NCBI RefSeq assembly: GCF_001761485.1
Contig: NC_090772.1
Span: 310,001-374,000, forward strand
DNA: 64,000 nucleotides
Origin: Yarrowia lipolytica
Lineage: Eukaryota > Ascomycota > Dipodascomycetes > Dipodascales
Direction of reading: 5' to 3'
Each line of letters opens with the position of its first letter. Positions within the stretch are counted from its first letter, which is position 1. The notes under the pieces are model-generated. The model saw nothing but the letters and a program-made list of their open reading frames with translations, was not told the DNA's origin and did no database searches. This document shows, in pieces, positions 22,501-31,568 of the stretch. The translations under genes were made by a program, and so were the position numbers.

Positions 22501-23519
22501 TACTTGTCGGGCAGAAACTTGCCGGGCAAATCGTCCTCAGGAACATGTAGTAGAAGCCATTCGAGCAGCTCCGTAGCCTCCGGAGAAGCGTACTGAAGAG
22601 CCTCGGTTACGTGGGACTTGCGGAATCCCAGGTTAGTGATTTCGGCAATCAGTTTGTCATTTGCCGCCGTGGTCGAATCATCGGCTTCATTCTTCTCCCA
22701 CGTGACCTTCTTCTTGATGACGCTTTCCACCAGGTTTCGCAGCTCCTGAGACATTTCGGCCTTGGGCGCGTAGTCCCATGATTTGGGAGGGAAAAGCTCT
22801 CGGGGACGGGGACCGGGCTTCCTAGACGGATCAGGTGACTCACGTGACTTCTTGGGGTCGCCGTTCGCCGTCGTCTTTCCACTCGACTCGATCGCAACCT
22901 TCACCTCCACCTTACTTTTTTCTGCCCGTTCCCTTTCAATCTGGCGCTTCTTTTCGCGGTCAGCACGCTCGGTCTCTCGCTTTCGTTTCACAATAAATGG
23001 ATCGGGAACGTAGTCGTCGGCAGTGGCCTGTCCAGACTTGATATCTTCACTCTTTTTCTTGTCACATTTCTGCCAGAGAGTCTTATGATCCGTGGGGAGA
23101 ACCATGGACAGGTTTTTGTGACTCGAGATGCGATGCAGCGCGTATGTGGCAGCTAGATGGCGGGCTTCCAGGGCCGTGTCTTTGCCCTGGACCAGATCCG
23201 CAGGAGGCATGTATCTGATCTCCTCCACTTCCTGGGTCTTGGGGTTCTTCTGTTTAAGAATCACGGTGGCGATGAACCCAGTCTTGACCCGTCGCATGTC
23301 ATAGTCGACCCGCTCCCATTTCAACTTCTGAACATGTTCGTGGAGCAGAGTGGCCGGTAATTTTCCGGTCCAGGACGAATTGGCCACAATCTGGCGGGCA
23401 GTGGGTTTTGGCGGCCCGGGAAGCGGTTCAGGGTCCGGAGACTTTTTGCCCTTGCCCTTTCCCTTGGATGCGGGCTCCACGGCCGTTTTTTTTGGCGTCG
23501 GCGTGTTTTTTTTTGCCAT
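19527..23519 (-). CDS. DEAH/RHA-type RNA helicase with RWD and UBA-like domains (YLR419W/DHX57-like)
   Basis: Encodes about 1,330 aa. In order there are: a basic Lys/Pro-rich start; a double-stranded-RNA-binding-like part (about 50-150, with LLHEHVQKLKWERVDY and ALEARHLAATYALHR); a charged linker; a UBA-like helical part (about 280-340); an RWD domain (about 430-530, starting WNEEMEALEAIFEPE); and the helicase core. The core has Walker A GETGSGKST (about 625), motif II DEVH (about 725), SAT, and motif VI QRRGRAGRV (about 945), then the helicase-associated and OB-fold regions. This architecture is that of yeast YLR419W and animal DHX57/DHX29 proteins, some of which act on ribosomes or RNA in the cytoplasm. 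The true start is the ATG at 23,519; an in-frame GTG lies just upstream. DEVH instead of DEAH is a common variant. Confidence 0.9.
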   Translation of the reverse strand: MAKKNTPTPKKTAVEPASKGKGKGKKSPDPEPLPGPPKPTARQIVANSSWTGKLPATLLHEHVQKLKWERVDYDMRRVKTGFIATVILKQKNPKTQEVEEIRYMPPADLVQGKDTALEARHLAATYALHRISSHKNLSMVLPTDHKTLWQKCDKKKSEDIKSGQATADDYVPDPFIVKRKRETERADREKKRQIERERAEKSKVEVKVAIESSGKTTANGDPKKSRESPDPSRKPGPRPRELFPPKSWDYAPKAEMSQELRNLVESVIKKKVTWEKNEADDSTTAANDKLIAEITNLGFRKSHVTEALQYASPEATELLEWLLLHVPEDDLPGKFLPDKYTTGVSFHTLELSREYMVKRFQEDGYNRDVAIDVLERVDWSERLGNVELCKRLIGEPASDSPSCRVSEMTISEVSGDSESESLSIWNEEMEALEAIFEPERLSVADDRISVSLNCRNLENGLLQATFWRSNDYPASFPSIAVRAIKKGHRLPHYIQLAIMRRALEMSRDTLSGDAQIWAICEWLEDNCCEIIDNPGELAGVSGGVGIVNQPSMVVRKGQNKSRPIPKAQLNTKQIQESFVKRFVGGEWDKMKKSRQSLPAWEKQRDVIDALSASQIVLVTGETGSGKSTQTVQFILDHMVSTTSTTPNIICTQPRRISAMGLAERVAAERMSELGTEVGYIIRGENKTSKETLLRFVTTGVLLKMIQGDFKTSLSNVTHVVVDEVHERSVDGDVLLILLKSLLTVFPHLKIVLMSATVDSNTFINYFGGHGKVGHVHIEGRTFPVDDVYLDGVIEQSNYGEGEPVNKIITKLGEGVNYQLLSHLISHVDTQLTAQSSKGGVLIFLPGVAEISQCCAVLSQLGTCHVIPLHSGLSPQQQRLVFSTPPRGKRKVVVATNIAETSITIPDIVAVVDSGRVKETVYDAENNIVRLVSTWVSQAAAKQRRGRAGRVSRGTCYKMYTQQAEQGKMPERTVPEMSRTPLEQLYLYVKSMNVGDVGKFLSRAIDPPSVTAISTAQSILTNMGCISVSGALTALGKHMSMIPGDLKVAKLLIIGSVLGCSKLMLAVAGVLSVKSPFLSLADKRDDIKASRSQFSTGNGDLLTDATAYLEWEARKHVKTTRLWCKENFLSSEVLYNIDSTVKQFSEILRNLNYSINGTNTSNNLARAVIASSLNQQIAKVRHPDKKFSQLASGAVQVDPEAREYKYYLQNERVFIHPSSTAFSERNLPQEACFMAYFTRMETSKVFLRDVTPVSKYAMLLFGGKLDIDYTGRGVVISDWLQITCWPRIGVLAAKLRQLLEEGLQRKFDNPREELDPELVNTVVKLLETDGL

Positions 23520-24171
23520 TTTCGACACGTTGATGTTGGGTGGATGTATGGCGAAATATTTCTGAAATGAAAATGCTGATGCAACATTTAGAGTTTCGGG
23601 GGAAATATTGGGGAGTCGATAAAACCGATTTCTGGGGAGAAAAGTGTGGATTTTGAAAGAGTAAATCGGTTCATCACGTGATAAGAGCTCAGATTATTCC
23701 GTGAAAATGTCCAAAACCCGCTTCAAATTGACTGTTTGGACCCTCTCTTAGTGCTGTCTACTGTCGTGCGGCTCTGTATTGTTAAGGTTTCGGTTCCTTG
23801 TTGAAAGTCGTATCTCAGGGATGGTGCGACCAAATGGCCATCGGTTATCGAAACGGGAAACTGGACGTTGAGCAACAACAATGGTGCATCAGTTGAGGTT
23901 AGAATCACCGGCTCACATTTAATGAAATGATACTCAACGTACAAGTACTTGTAGCTCTTAATTGATTGTTGGCAACCTGTCGAGGGACTGTAGAGAGTAA
24001 GATGGACGGATCTGAGGTAGAAACATGTACGAAGAGGGCGATGGCAGAAAGCATCTCTGTTGATTGGGCTTCATACAACATTCCCTGCCTGGCCTCTACT
24101 TGTAGTGAGACACCACATTGACTTTTAAACCGATTCTAGCACAGCCATGAAGCACTCTGACGTCATTCTGA
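23520..24171. other. Promoter region of the helicase gene
   Basis: It holds the helicase promoter, with a CACGTG at about 23,676, and no convincing gene. Confidence 0.5.
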
Positions 24172-24504
24172 ATGGGCTTGGTCGAAGTACAGCCAATCTG
24201 GGTCTCTAGACAGAAAGGCCCAGTTGATCATTTGGCGGCCTGTTGTTCCAACCTCATCATGCTTGGCTATTTTGGAACCATCAGCACTTTGAGTTCCATA
24301 ATGGACAGGGACCGGGTCCAATGTGGTGGTAAACCTATGTCACCGGATAAGCAAGTGTACCAGGTGAATCTCCGATCCGAAACTGATGATTTAGTTGTCA
24401 ATATCACCGATTTCTCGGGAAAGTACTGCACTTTTGGGGGTACTTTGACCACCAATCACGACGCCATACTGGCACTGGTTGATCAAGTGAGAAGCAGACT
24501 GTAA
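24172..24504 (+). CDS. Small hypothetical protein, 110 aa; weak PAC3-like features
   Basis: The frame has good codon use and an ordered-looking product with alternating hydrophobic strands: LAACCSNLIMLGYFGTISTL at about 25-45, then a polar insert, then KQVYQVNLRSETDDLVVNI and a C-terminal helix, AILALVDQVRSRL. The pattern of strand, glycine turn, Gly-Thr-hydrophobic and late C-terminal helix loosely recalls the small proteasome-assembly chaperone PAC3/Irc25. I would not name it on that basis. An overlapping ATG 28 bases upstream is out of frame. It may lack a 5' exon. Confidence 0.35.
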   Translation: MGLVEVQPIWVSRQKGPVDHLAACCSNLIMLGYFGTISTLSSIMDRDRVQCGGKPMSPDKQVYQVNLRSETDDLVVNITDFSGKYCTFGGTLTTNHDAILALVDQVRSRL

Positions 24505-24975
24505 TAACATCCAAAACATGCCAATCTCAAAAGTTCCAGAGAAGATTTAGATCTGTTCATGAAACTCGATCACTCCTCAACTTCACCCACTCCTCAACCT
24601 CACCCACTCCTCCGCTGAGTAATCATCACGGGCTGCAGTCCAAACAATCACATGCACGAGTCGGATTAATAATCAAAGAGAGTCCCGAAAGTGCCGCAAA
24701 CACACAGAAAAGAACACGCCGTAGCTCGTCTGGACCACGTGATTGCCGATACCGGCTCCAAACCCGTCGTTTCGCGGTCCCCCGCCATTTGGACTAGGGT
24801 CCGTGCCCCTCCACCTACCCCAGTCAACGCATGCACTACCCCACACCTAACAAGGTTTGGAGGGAAAAAGCTTTGCATGGAGCCAGAGGTATAAGCAGAG
24901 GTTCTATCTCTACCACCGTTCTGGTATCGTACTCGTACCAATCTCCGAGCCGTCTCGTTCCGATTCGACAGCATC

Positions 24976-25389
24976 ATGGATTCCCGATCAGCCTCCAACT
25001 CGGCCACGCCGCCCACCGCCGGGTCGCCCGAGAGCGCCAAAAAGTCTGCGCGCCGAAAGTCGACGGTGCAGCCCATGCCGCGGGCCCAGAAGCCCAAGGG
25101 CGAGCTGCTGACGGTGGAGGAGAAGAAGGCCAACCACATTGCCAGCGAGCAGAAGCGCCGTCAGGCGATCCGCGAGGGGTTTGAGCGCATCACCAAGATT
25201 GTGCCCAACCTGGACAAGAGCCAGGGCCGGTCCGAGGCGATTGTGCTCAATAAGACGGTGGCCTTTTTGAAGAACCTCATTGCGGAGGGCAAGGAGCTCG
25301 AGCTGCGGTGCAACGAGCTGCAAATTGTCACTCCTCCGCCGGCGGGCATGTCCAAGGAGAAGGTCAAGAAAGAGGAGTCTCCGGTCTAG
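24976..25389 (+). CDS. YAS1: bHLH transcription factor Yas1 (Ino4-like), alkane response
   Basis: Encodes 137 aa. After a Ser/Pro-rich start (1-50) comes a complete bHLH domain at about 55-115. Its basic region is KKANHIASEQKRRQAIREGF, with the His, Glu and Arg that read an E-box, followed by helix 1, a loop with PNLDKSQGRSEA and helix 2, VLNKTVAFLKNLIAEGKEL. Yeast Ino4 has this form. In Y. lipolytica the small Ino4-like bHLH protein is Yas1. With Yas2 it binds alkane-response element 1 upstream of alkane-inducible P450 genes, while Yas3 (Opi1-like) represses. The assignment rests on the domain, the size as I recall it and the neighbouring carnitine carrier. The start is the first ATG of the frame, after a pyrimidine-rich leader. 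Confidence 0.8.
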   Translation: MDSRSASNSATPPTAGSPESAKKSARRKSTVQPMPRAQKPKGELLTVEEKKANHIASEQKRRQAIREGFERITKIVPNLDKSQGRSEAIVLNKTVAFLKNLIAEGKELELRCNELQIVTPPPAGMSKEKVKKEESPV

Positions 25390-25427
25390 AGAGGGCCGAA
25401 TCTCAACAACACACCGTGACGGTGGAC

Positions 25428-25495
25428 AAAACAGGACGCCGAGACAGGACGCCGAGACAGGACGCCGAGACAGGACGCCGAGACAGGACGCCGAA
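25428..25495 (+). repeat. Tandem repeat, 13-base unit
   Basis: ACAGGACGCCGAG is repeated about five times directly after the YAS1 stop codon, so it probably lies in the YAS1 3' untranslated region. Confidence 0.75.
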
Positions 25496-25639
25496 GACAT
25501 CACGCTGAAAACAGCACGCCGAAGACACACCGTCGACTCACAAGACACCGTCGACACAAGCCAGGACAGCGGTAGCACTCCTCAACTATCAGTTGCCGGT
25601 CCCCACACAACACTACACGACCTCACACGACATTATGTC

Positions 25640-26215
25640 TCAGTTGTCAGTTGGGAGGTTGTGGAGTCAACGCAAGACAAAATGGACAGCCCACAGTTGT
25701 CTACTCTACCAACTCAAGACGATTCAAACATCTTGAGACACAACGTATCCCAGCAAATGTGAGTTGTGTATCAACCCGCAACAAGACAACTGTCACCGGA
25801 TCACCTACAGAACCACAACCCCAACCACCCACAACCACAAAACCACACGACACACCCTCCTACAGCCTACCAGCAGTCGCCTCTCCCTCCTCCAATGTAC
25901 AATAAGTATTCTAATCTACTTATGAGTCTGAACGCCGTCATCCACGACTCGCGGCATCTGTCGAACCCCTGAAACGACGCGATATCGGCCACTCACTACC
26001 CAAACCCACACTGCGCTTCGGTTCTGCCTCGTCAACCACCTTTTCCTGACCCTGCTGCTGCCATCGCAGTTCAACAGCAATATGCAACCACCCAGCAGCA
26101 CGCAGCAACGAAGAGCTGGGGTATTATGCCATGCAGCAACCCTATCAGCAGGGCAGGCGTTGGGAATGCGAATGTGAATGCGAATGCGAATGCGAATTGC
26201 CGGTCACGTGACCTC
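25640..26215 (+). pseudogene. Q/P-rich coding-like fragments, probable gene relic
   Basis: Several short stretches give protein-like Gln/Pro/Asn-rich sequence in changing frames, for example TAYQQSPLPPPMYNKYSN near 25,870 and EELGYYAMQQPYQQGRRWE near 26,120. No single frame carries them all, and no intron signals join them convincingly. A GAATGC hexamer array (26,163-26,206) closes the block. This looks like a decayed Q/P-rich protein gene downstream of YAS1. An undetected spliced gene is the alternative. Confidence 0.35.
26163..26206 (+). repeat. GAATGC hexamer array
   Basis: GAATGC or GAATGT is repeated about six times. It is followed by a short CCCGGCGACC repeat at 26,220-26,255. Confidence 0.75.
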
Positions 26216-27110
26216 AGACCGCCCGGCGACCCGGCGACCGGCGACCCGACGACCTGGTCTGAACACGCCTAAACGGTGGACCCGTGGCGCCAACTGTAGC
26301 TGCGGCGCTGACTACGACACGGCTATTTCGCCTTGTTTCAGGTGGAAATAGTGTGTAGGTTCAGTTTACAGCCGCTTCATTTATAGGCTTCATTTATAGG
26401 CTTCACTTTGGGGCATGTGAAGTGGAGGTTTCAAATAGAGGACGAAACGGAGGGAATATCGGTAATCTGGCAGTTTCAATGGATTCCGAACGGCCATTCT
26501 AATATATTTATGTTTTTTTAATTTCAGAAAAATGCTTCTGAAGAGGCCAGGCAGTAGAAGGAGGGTGAGATTGGCGTCAGCGTTGCAAAAGCTTGTCCAT
26601 GTTTTCGTAAACTAATTTCCAACTAATGTCCCAACTGTTTGCTGTTAATGGTAATGCATACAATTGGCGATATCTGAAAATATTGTATGACAGGGGGTGT
26701 TTTTTGTTGTATTTTAGTTATAAACTTGCTAATTACGTATCCATTAATGTCCTCATTATATTTCTACAACCTCTGCATCATTGAATTTGCACCCCCAGCA
26801 CCACTTTTCTTCCAACTAAACTCCCAACTAATTTGCCAAAGTCTAAGTACTGCAACCGGTAGTAGCCCCAATGTATACTGTGAACCCACCCTTCACCCAA
26901 CTACCAAAAGACACATTTCACCACTGCGCCACCGAAGCCCAGCTCTCCACTCTGGCAACTCTGGGCATTTTCTTCTCCGGAATGTGCTCTCCTCTCACTT
27001 GGCGCGTGCAAGAGCTGAGGGGGACATTTCGTACTAATCACTATACTGCACTGTACACACGGTAAAGCGATAGGTCCAAAGGTGCTGGGGCGACAACATC
27101 CCGTTCTGTT

Positions 27111-27386
27111 CACGTGACCACAGCACCGACGCCCGGTCCGCGTCACGTGACGCCAACAACGTCCCAATCCACGTGACTTGGTTTCTTCTGTCAACATCGT
27201 CGCGCGTCTCCACATCACTAAGTTCTCCGTGTGTTGCTTCTTTTCCAGATCTGACACTGTCCAAAGTCTAAAGTCCGCCCCCTGACGTGAAGATGGAGGA
27301 GTGTAAAGTCGGGATCGTGTTTTGAAGAGACGGACCTCGGGAAATGAAAGGGGGAAAAGAGACCTTTCCGCGGAGCGTGTCACGTG
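27111..27386. promoter_or_regulatory. Cluster of four CACGTG boxes
   Basis: CACGTG occurs at 27,111, 27,144, 27,170 and 27,381, each followed by A and mostly within TCACGTGA-type palindromes. This is far denser than chance (about one per 4 kb). Such E-boxes are bound by bHLH or Cbf1-like factors. They lie 480-760 bases before the FLC/TRP gene. Confidence 0.6.
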
Positions 27387-27699
27387 ATCTCCGGAAAACG
27401 GGAACCGTGCGAATGTCTCTTTCTTCTGGATCGACGGCGGTACTCGTACTGGCACTGTGCTGATGGTAGTTACAAGTTGTGTCTTCGGGCTGTGTAGTCT
27501 TTGTATGTCAGAATACGCATGAAGGGTGCGTATCTTCGGTGCTTTGTTTAGGTTATTTTTAGGTGGGCCAAAAGATACTCGAGATGATGCTTAAAATTGT
27601 TATCACTGTACTTGTACACCACTTTTGATTGTTACTGAGAACGACGACAGAGCTCGAGACATTCAAGACACGTCAAGACAGCTCCATTCGGCTATATTC

Positions 27700-27845
27700 A
27701 GCTTACTCAGCTCACTCAGCTTACTCAGCTTACTCAGCTTTCTCAGCTTACTCAGGTGATCACCCTGTTACCCCGAAACAACCAACCCACACCTACAGTC
27801 ACACCCAGTCACACCCAGTCACACCCAGTCACACTCACTCACACT
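27700..27845 (+). repeat. Two 10-base tandem repeats in the leader
   Basis: TTACTCAGCT-type units (27,700-27,755) and CAGTCACACC-type units (27,795-27,845) lie shortly before the start codon at 27,867, probably within the 5' untranslated region. Confidence 0.65.
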
Positions 27846-27866
27846 CATTGGACCAAAGACACCAAG

Positions 27867-30161
27867 ATGAATTGGATCTTTCTGCTCAGCCTGGCGAGCT
27901 ACGCGCTGGCGCTCCACCAGATCGGATCGGACGCGCTCAAGTCGTGCATGACGTCGTCGCAGTTCACCGCGTCCCGGTTCGACATCAAGTTCTTCCCAGA
28001 CAACCAGACGGCCAATATCGACCTCAAGGCCATCTCCAACCTGGAGGGCAACATCACCGGCACCATCACGCTCAAGGCCTACGGTATCGAGGTAGTCAAC
28101 GAAAAGATTGACTTTTGCAAAAACAATATGCCCCAGCTGTGTCCGATAGCAAAGGGAAACTTCGACTTCACCACCACCCTCAATGATATCAGTAAGAACG
28201 TGGTGGACCAGATTCCCGGCATCGCCTACACCATTCCCGATCTCGACGGTGTGGTCACCGTGAAGGTCCACTACAACGACGACCCCAACACCATCGTGGC
28301 CTGTGTGGAGACGTCGCTCAATAACGGCAAAACCGTCCAGACTAAGATCGCCTCGTGGATCATCGCCGGCGCTTGTCTCATCGGAATGGTCACCGCTGGT
28401 GTCGTCGCCATCATGGGCCACAGCAACACCGCCGCCCATGTGGCTTCCAACGCCGTCTCGCTCTTCACATACTTCCAGGCCATCGCCATCATCTCCATGA
28501 TGGCGGTGGAAAAGCTGCCTCCCATCGCAGCTGCCTGGTCGTCCAACTTCACCTGGACCCTGGGCCTTGTCAACGTCAAGTTCATGCAGGACATTTTCAA
28601 CTGGTACGTCCAGGCCACCGGCGGAACCTCCACCTTCATCATTCGAAACCGACAGCTCATCTCCGTGTCTGTGGAAAAACGGTCTCTTTACGCGCGTGCT
28701 CTCAACGCTCTCTCGGATGAAGGAATTACCAACTTCATTGCCTCGTCTAAAGACGCCATCTCAAGACGAATGGCCTCTCGAGGAGATATGGTGGACATGG
28801 CTGTGGGCGTGGGCTTGCATCTGCTCAAACGAGACAACAGCACCCTGGATGATCTGGGATCGCAGACCGAGAACCAGAAGGATCCCCGAATCTACGGAAA
28901 GACCCTCATTGTTCGAGGAATCGAGCGGGTGGCGTTTCTGTCCAAGATTGAGCTCACCAACGTCTTTCTTACGGGCTGGACCATGTTTGCTTTTGTCGGC
29001 TTCTGTCTGGTGTTCCTGGTCATCATTTTCAAGGTGACCATTGAGAACTTCATCCGAATCAAGGTCATGAACCCCGGAAAGTATGAGGAGTACCGCCAGA
29101 ACTGGAAGTATATCAGCAAGGGCGCCATGTACCGAATGGCGCTGATTGGCTGGCCTCAAATGTCCGTGCTGTGTCTGTGGGAGCTCATTGAACGAGACTC
29201 TGCTGCTGTGGTGGTCATCGCCGTCGTCACCTTCCTCACCCTTCTGCTTCTTCTCTGTTTCGGCGGCTTTAAAATCATCATGATGGCCAAGCGATCCATG
29301 TCGCTTTACAGAAACCCGGCCTACATGCTGTATGGTGATCCGGTCACCCTCCACAAGTGGGGTTTTCTGTACGTCAACTTCCGAGCCACCGCCTACTACT
29401 ATGTTCTTGTCATCATCGGGTTCCATCTGGCCCGAGCCCTGGTGATTGCCTTCGCCCAGAAGGCAGGCAAGGTCCAGGGAGTGGTCTACTTTGTCATTGA
29501 GCTGGTCTATCTGGTGATTGTGTCGTGGATCAAGCCGTACATGGATAAAACCACCAACGTGTTCAACATTGCGATCGCGTCCATCATGTTCATCAACGCA
29601 CTGTTCTACATGTTCTTCTCCCAGGTCTTTGGCCAGCCCCTGTATGTGGGCTCCATCATGGCTGTGGTCTTTTTTGTGCTCAACGCCGCCTTCTCGCTCA
29701 TTCTGATGATTTCGGTCATCATCTCGTCTGTCCGAGCTCTGCTCTCCAAGGACCCCGATCTGCGATATCAGCCCATGCGAGACGACCGAGTGTCGTTCAT
29801 CCCCCACAACCAGGCCGAAAAGGACGCCCAGGATACCGAGCTGGATGCTCTGGGAGCCACCATGATGGTCTCTGGCGACGATGTCAACCGGGACCCCAAC
29901 CGACGCTACTCCTCCGACGACGAGTTCCCTCAGCCCCGGCTTCCCAGAGATACTCTGGCCCCTCATTCGGGCTACGAGCGGCCTCTGTCTGGCGGTCCCT
30001 ACGACGAGCGCGATCCCTTTGCTCTATCCAATCACACAGTCAACTCCGACTACCACGCTCCGGCGGGCAGTGGAGCCTTCTACTCTCACCAGAATGGCTC
30101 TGAGCGCGACATGCCACCGCCCGCCACGTCCTACCGAGGATACCAGCCTCCGGGATATTGA
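27867..30161 (+). CDS. FLC/TRP-like polytopic membrane protein
   Basis: Encodes 764 aa. It starts with a signal peptide (MNWIFLLSLASYALA) and then a Cys-containing ML-like luminal domain typical of TRP_N (about 20-165). The first membrane helix is at about 165-190 (SWIIAGACLIGMVTAGVVAI). It is followed by the TRP-like channel region with about nine more helices up to about 640, and a polar cytoplasmic tail of about 120 residues ending PPGY. This is the layout of fungal flavin-carrier (Flc1-3) and Pkd2-like TRP proteins. Proposed roles of the family include haem or FAD uptake into the ER, cell-wall integrity and calcium flux. I chose the ATG at 27,867 because it directly begins the signal peptide. 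The in-frame sequence upstream is CACACCCAGT-repeat DNA. Confidence 0.88.
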   Translation: MNWIFLLSLASYALALHQIGSDALKSCMTSSQFTASRFDIKFFPDNQTANIDLKAISNLEGNITGTITLKAYGIEVVNEKIDFCKNNMPQLCPIAKGNFDFTTTLNDISKNVVDQIPGIAYTIPDLDGVVTVKVHYNDDPNTIVACVETSLNNGKTVQTKIASWIIAGACLIGMVTAGVVAIMGHSNTAAHVASNAVSLFTYFQAIAIISMMAVEKLPPIAAAWSSNFTWTLGLVNVKFMQDIFNWYVQATGGTSTFIIRNRQLISVSVEKRSLYARALNALSDEGITNFIASSKDAISRRMASRGDMVDMAVGVGLHLLKRDNSTLDDLGSQTENQKDPRIYGKTLIVRGIERVAFLSKIELTNVFLTGWTMFAFVGFCLVFLVIIFKVTIENFIRIKVMNPGKYEEYRQNWKYISKGAMYRMALIGWPQMSVLCLWELIERDSAAVVVIAVVTFLTLLLLLCFGGFKIIMMAKRSMSLYRNPAYMLYGDPVTLHKWGFLYVNFRATAYYYVLVIIGFHLARALVIAFAQKAGKVQGVVYFVIELVYLVIVSWIKPYMDKTTNVFNIAIASIMFINALFYMFFSQVFGQPLYVGSIMAVVFFVLNAAFSLILMISVIISSVRALLSKDPDLRYQPMRDDRVSFIPHNQAEKDAQDTELDALGATMMVSGDDVNRDPNRRYSSDDEFPQPRLPRDTLAPHSGYERPLSGGPYDERDPFALSNHTVNSDYHAPAGSGAFYSHQNGSERDMPPPATSYRGYQPPGY

Positions 30162-30623
30162 AAAAAAAGTGTAAATATTTATTATCGTCAATCGATCACG
30201 AATTATCTGAACGGAATGAATGCAGCCGTGTGTGAGCTGTGTAGATCATGTAACGTAAACGGATACAATGGCTCCATCCTTTCTTGACTCGTTTCCACTT
30301 CTGCAATTGAGTCGTAGGAGGTGATCTCACTCATGATCATGACTTGTGCACTAACGTTGGCTCTACAGAATAGTCAGAATAGTCCAGCTCGTGCCAGTCG
30401 CGTGATTTGAAACGCGACCAACAATGAGAATGTTTCATAAGCTGCGCTAAGTTGGTGATGTCTCACATTCACATTCGTTTCATGACGCGATCAAACTTGT
30501 CTACAGTTACCTATTGCGAAACAAAACTGCGGGACAGTTTCTTCTATCATCTATAAATCATTAATTTATACAATCCGTATCCGACGGATTCGTTTTTCCC
30601 ATTCTTTTTGTCTGCGTCTCCGT
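30162..30623. other. 3' region between convergent genes
   Basis: Short region between the stop codons of the FLC-like gene and the carnitine carrier. It contains only 3' flanking sequence; AATAAAT-like and ATTTATTATC signals follow the FLC stop. Confidence 0.6.
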
Positions 30624-31568
30624 CTAAGCGAGAGAAGTGAAGAACTTGTGGGCGAGCTCGACGCCGACAAAGGTGGCGGCGTTGGCGGGGAATGAACGGG
30701 CCAGGGCGGGGCCGATACCGGGGAAGAAAGCCTTGATTCCGCCTCGGGCGTAGATGCTCTTGGTGACCTGGGAAATGCTCTGGGGGGTCTCGGACGACTG
30801 CAGGACGGACTTGATGGTATCAATGGGGAAGACGGGCACCCACATGGCGACACCAGCCATACCTCCGGCGAAGGAAATGGCGGCGAGAGACAGGGGCTGG
30901 GCAGCAGATCCGGGCTCGGCGGGGGGAGACAGCTTTCGCTTGAGGAACTCGTAGGTAGCAAAGTAGAGAGCGGAGCCGGGACCATCTCGGGCCAGAGTGG
31001 CGGCAGAGCCCTTGAAGACGGACTTGAGACCACCCTCCTTGTACAGGTGCTTGACCACGTCGATGGCACCGTTGAACTGCTTGCCGCCGGTCTTGCCCTG
31101 GCCCTGGAGCTGCAGAATGACCTTGACTCGCTCAAAGGGAGCAGCGACGGCTGTAGTGGGGATGGCGGAGAGGAAACCTGCGGCCGAGATCTGGGCGATG
31201 GAGAAGCCCTTCTTGGCGTCCACCTCGGACACAGAAGACACAATCTGCTTACCGACATCGTAACCCCAGAAAGAGACGGCGAACATGGGGGTGACTCCGA
31301 CCAGGGGAGCCATGACTCCTCGGTAGAAGCCTCGGGGACCGTCGGTCTTCATGATGCTACCGACCACGTCCATGGCGCCCTTGTACTGGCCCGGAGAGCC
31401 GGTTTGCAGACGCACCTTGACCAGATCAAACGGATGACCAACCAGAACGGCGCAGATACCTCCAAAGCCACCGGCGGCGAAGGACTCGGCCTGCGACAGG
31501 AACGACTTGAGAGCGGAAGGGGGAGCGATGGCCTTAACGCCAGAGTCAATTTCGGGAGCGTCACTCAT
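30624..31568 (-). CDS. CRC1: Mitochondrial carnitine/acylcarnitine carrier
   Basis: Encodes 314 aa with the three repeats of the mitochondrial carrier family. The signature motifs PFDLVKVR (about residue 47), PFERVKV (about 144) and PIDTIKS (about 241) each have their glycine-rich partner. Six membrane helices are implied. The first repeat (FAAGGFGGICAVLVGHPFDL, then LQTGSPGQYKGAMD) closely matches carnitine/acylcarnitine carriers such as yeast Crc1, which exchange acylcarnitine for carnitine across the inner membrane for acetyl or fatty-acyl transfer. High use of preferred codons suggests strong expression. It converges with the FLC-like gene. The start is the first ATG, in a short acidic N-terminus. 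Confidence 0.88.
   Translation of the reverse strand: MSDAPEIDSGVKAIAPPSALKSFLSQAESFAAGGFGGICAVLVGHPFDLVKVRLQTGSPGQYKGAMDVVGSIMKTDGPRGFYRGVMAPLVGVTPMFAVSFWGYDVGKQIVSSVSEVDAKKGFSIAQISAAGFLSAIPTTAVAAPFERVKVILQLQGQGKTGGKQFNGAIDVVKHLYKEGGLKSVFKGSAATLARDGPGSALYFATYEFLKRKLSPPAEPGSAAQPLSLAAISFAGGMAGVAMWVPVFPIDTIKSVLQSSETPQSISQVTKSIYARGGIKAFFPGIGPALARSFPANAATFVGVELAHKFFTSLA

Larger units (their letters stand above)
26256..27866 (+). other. Intergenic region and 5' region of the FLC/TRP gene
   Basis: No supported gene. The right half is the likely promoter and leader of the membrane protein at 27,867. It has four CACGTG boxes and two short tandem repeats close to the start codon. Confidence 0.5.

Noticed and set aside
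24690-24830. Structured-looking GC-rich stretch upstream of YAS1 considered as a tRNA or 5S rRNA gene
   Set aside because: It lacks a T-loop GTTCGA-type box and the conserved 5S internal control sequences.
24666-25139. Long minus-strand ORF of 157 codons over the YAS1 promoter and start
   Set aside because: It lies antisense to the YAS1 bHLH coding sequence, and its codons are the mirror of that gene.
24988-25578. Minus-strand ORF of 196 codons across YAS1
   Set aside because: It is a shadow of the high-GC third positions of YAS1; the product is low-complexity and has no domain.
28761-29966. Minus-strand ORF of 401 codons inside the FLC/TRP gene
   Set aside because: It is antisense to a clear membrane-protein gene; the His/Asp/Gly-rich product is typical of a shadow frame.
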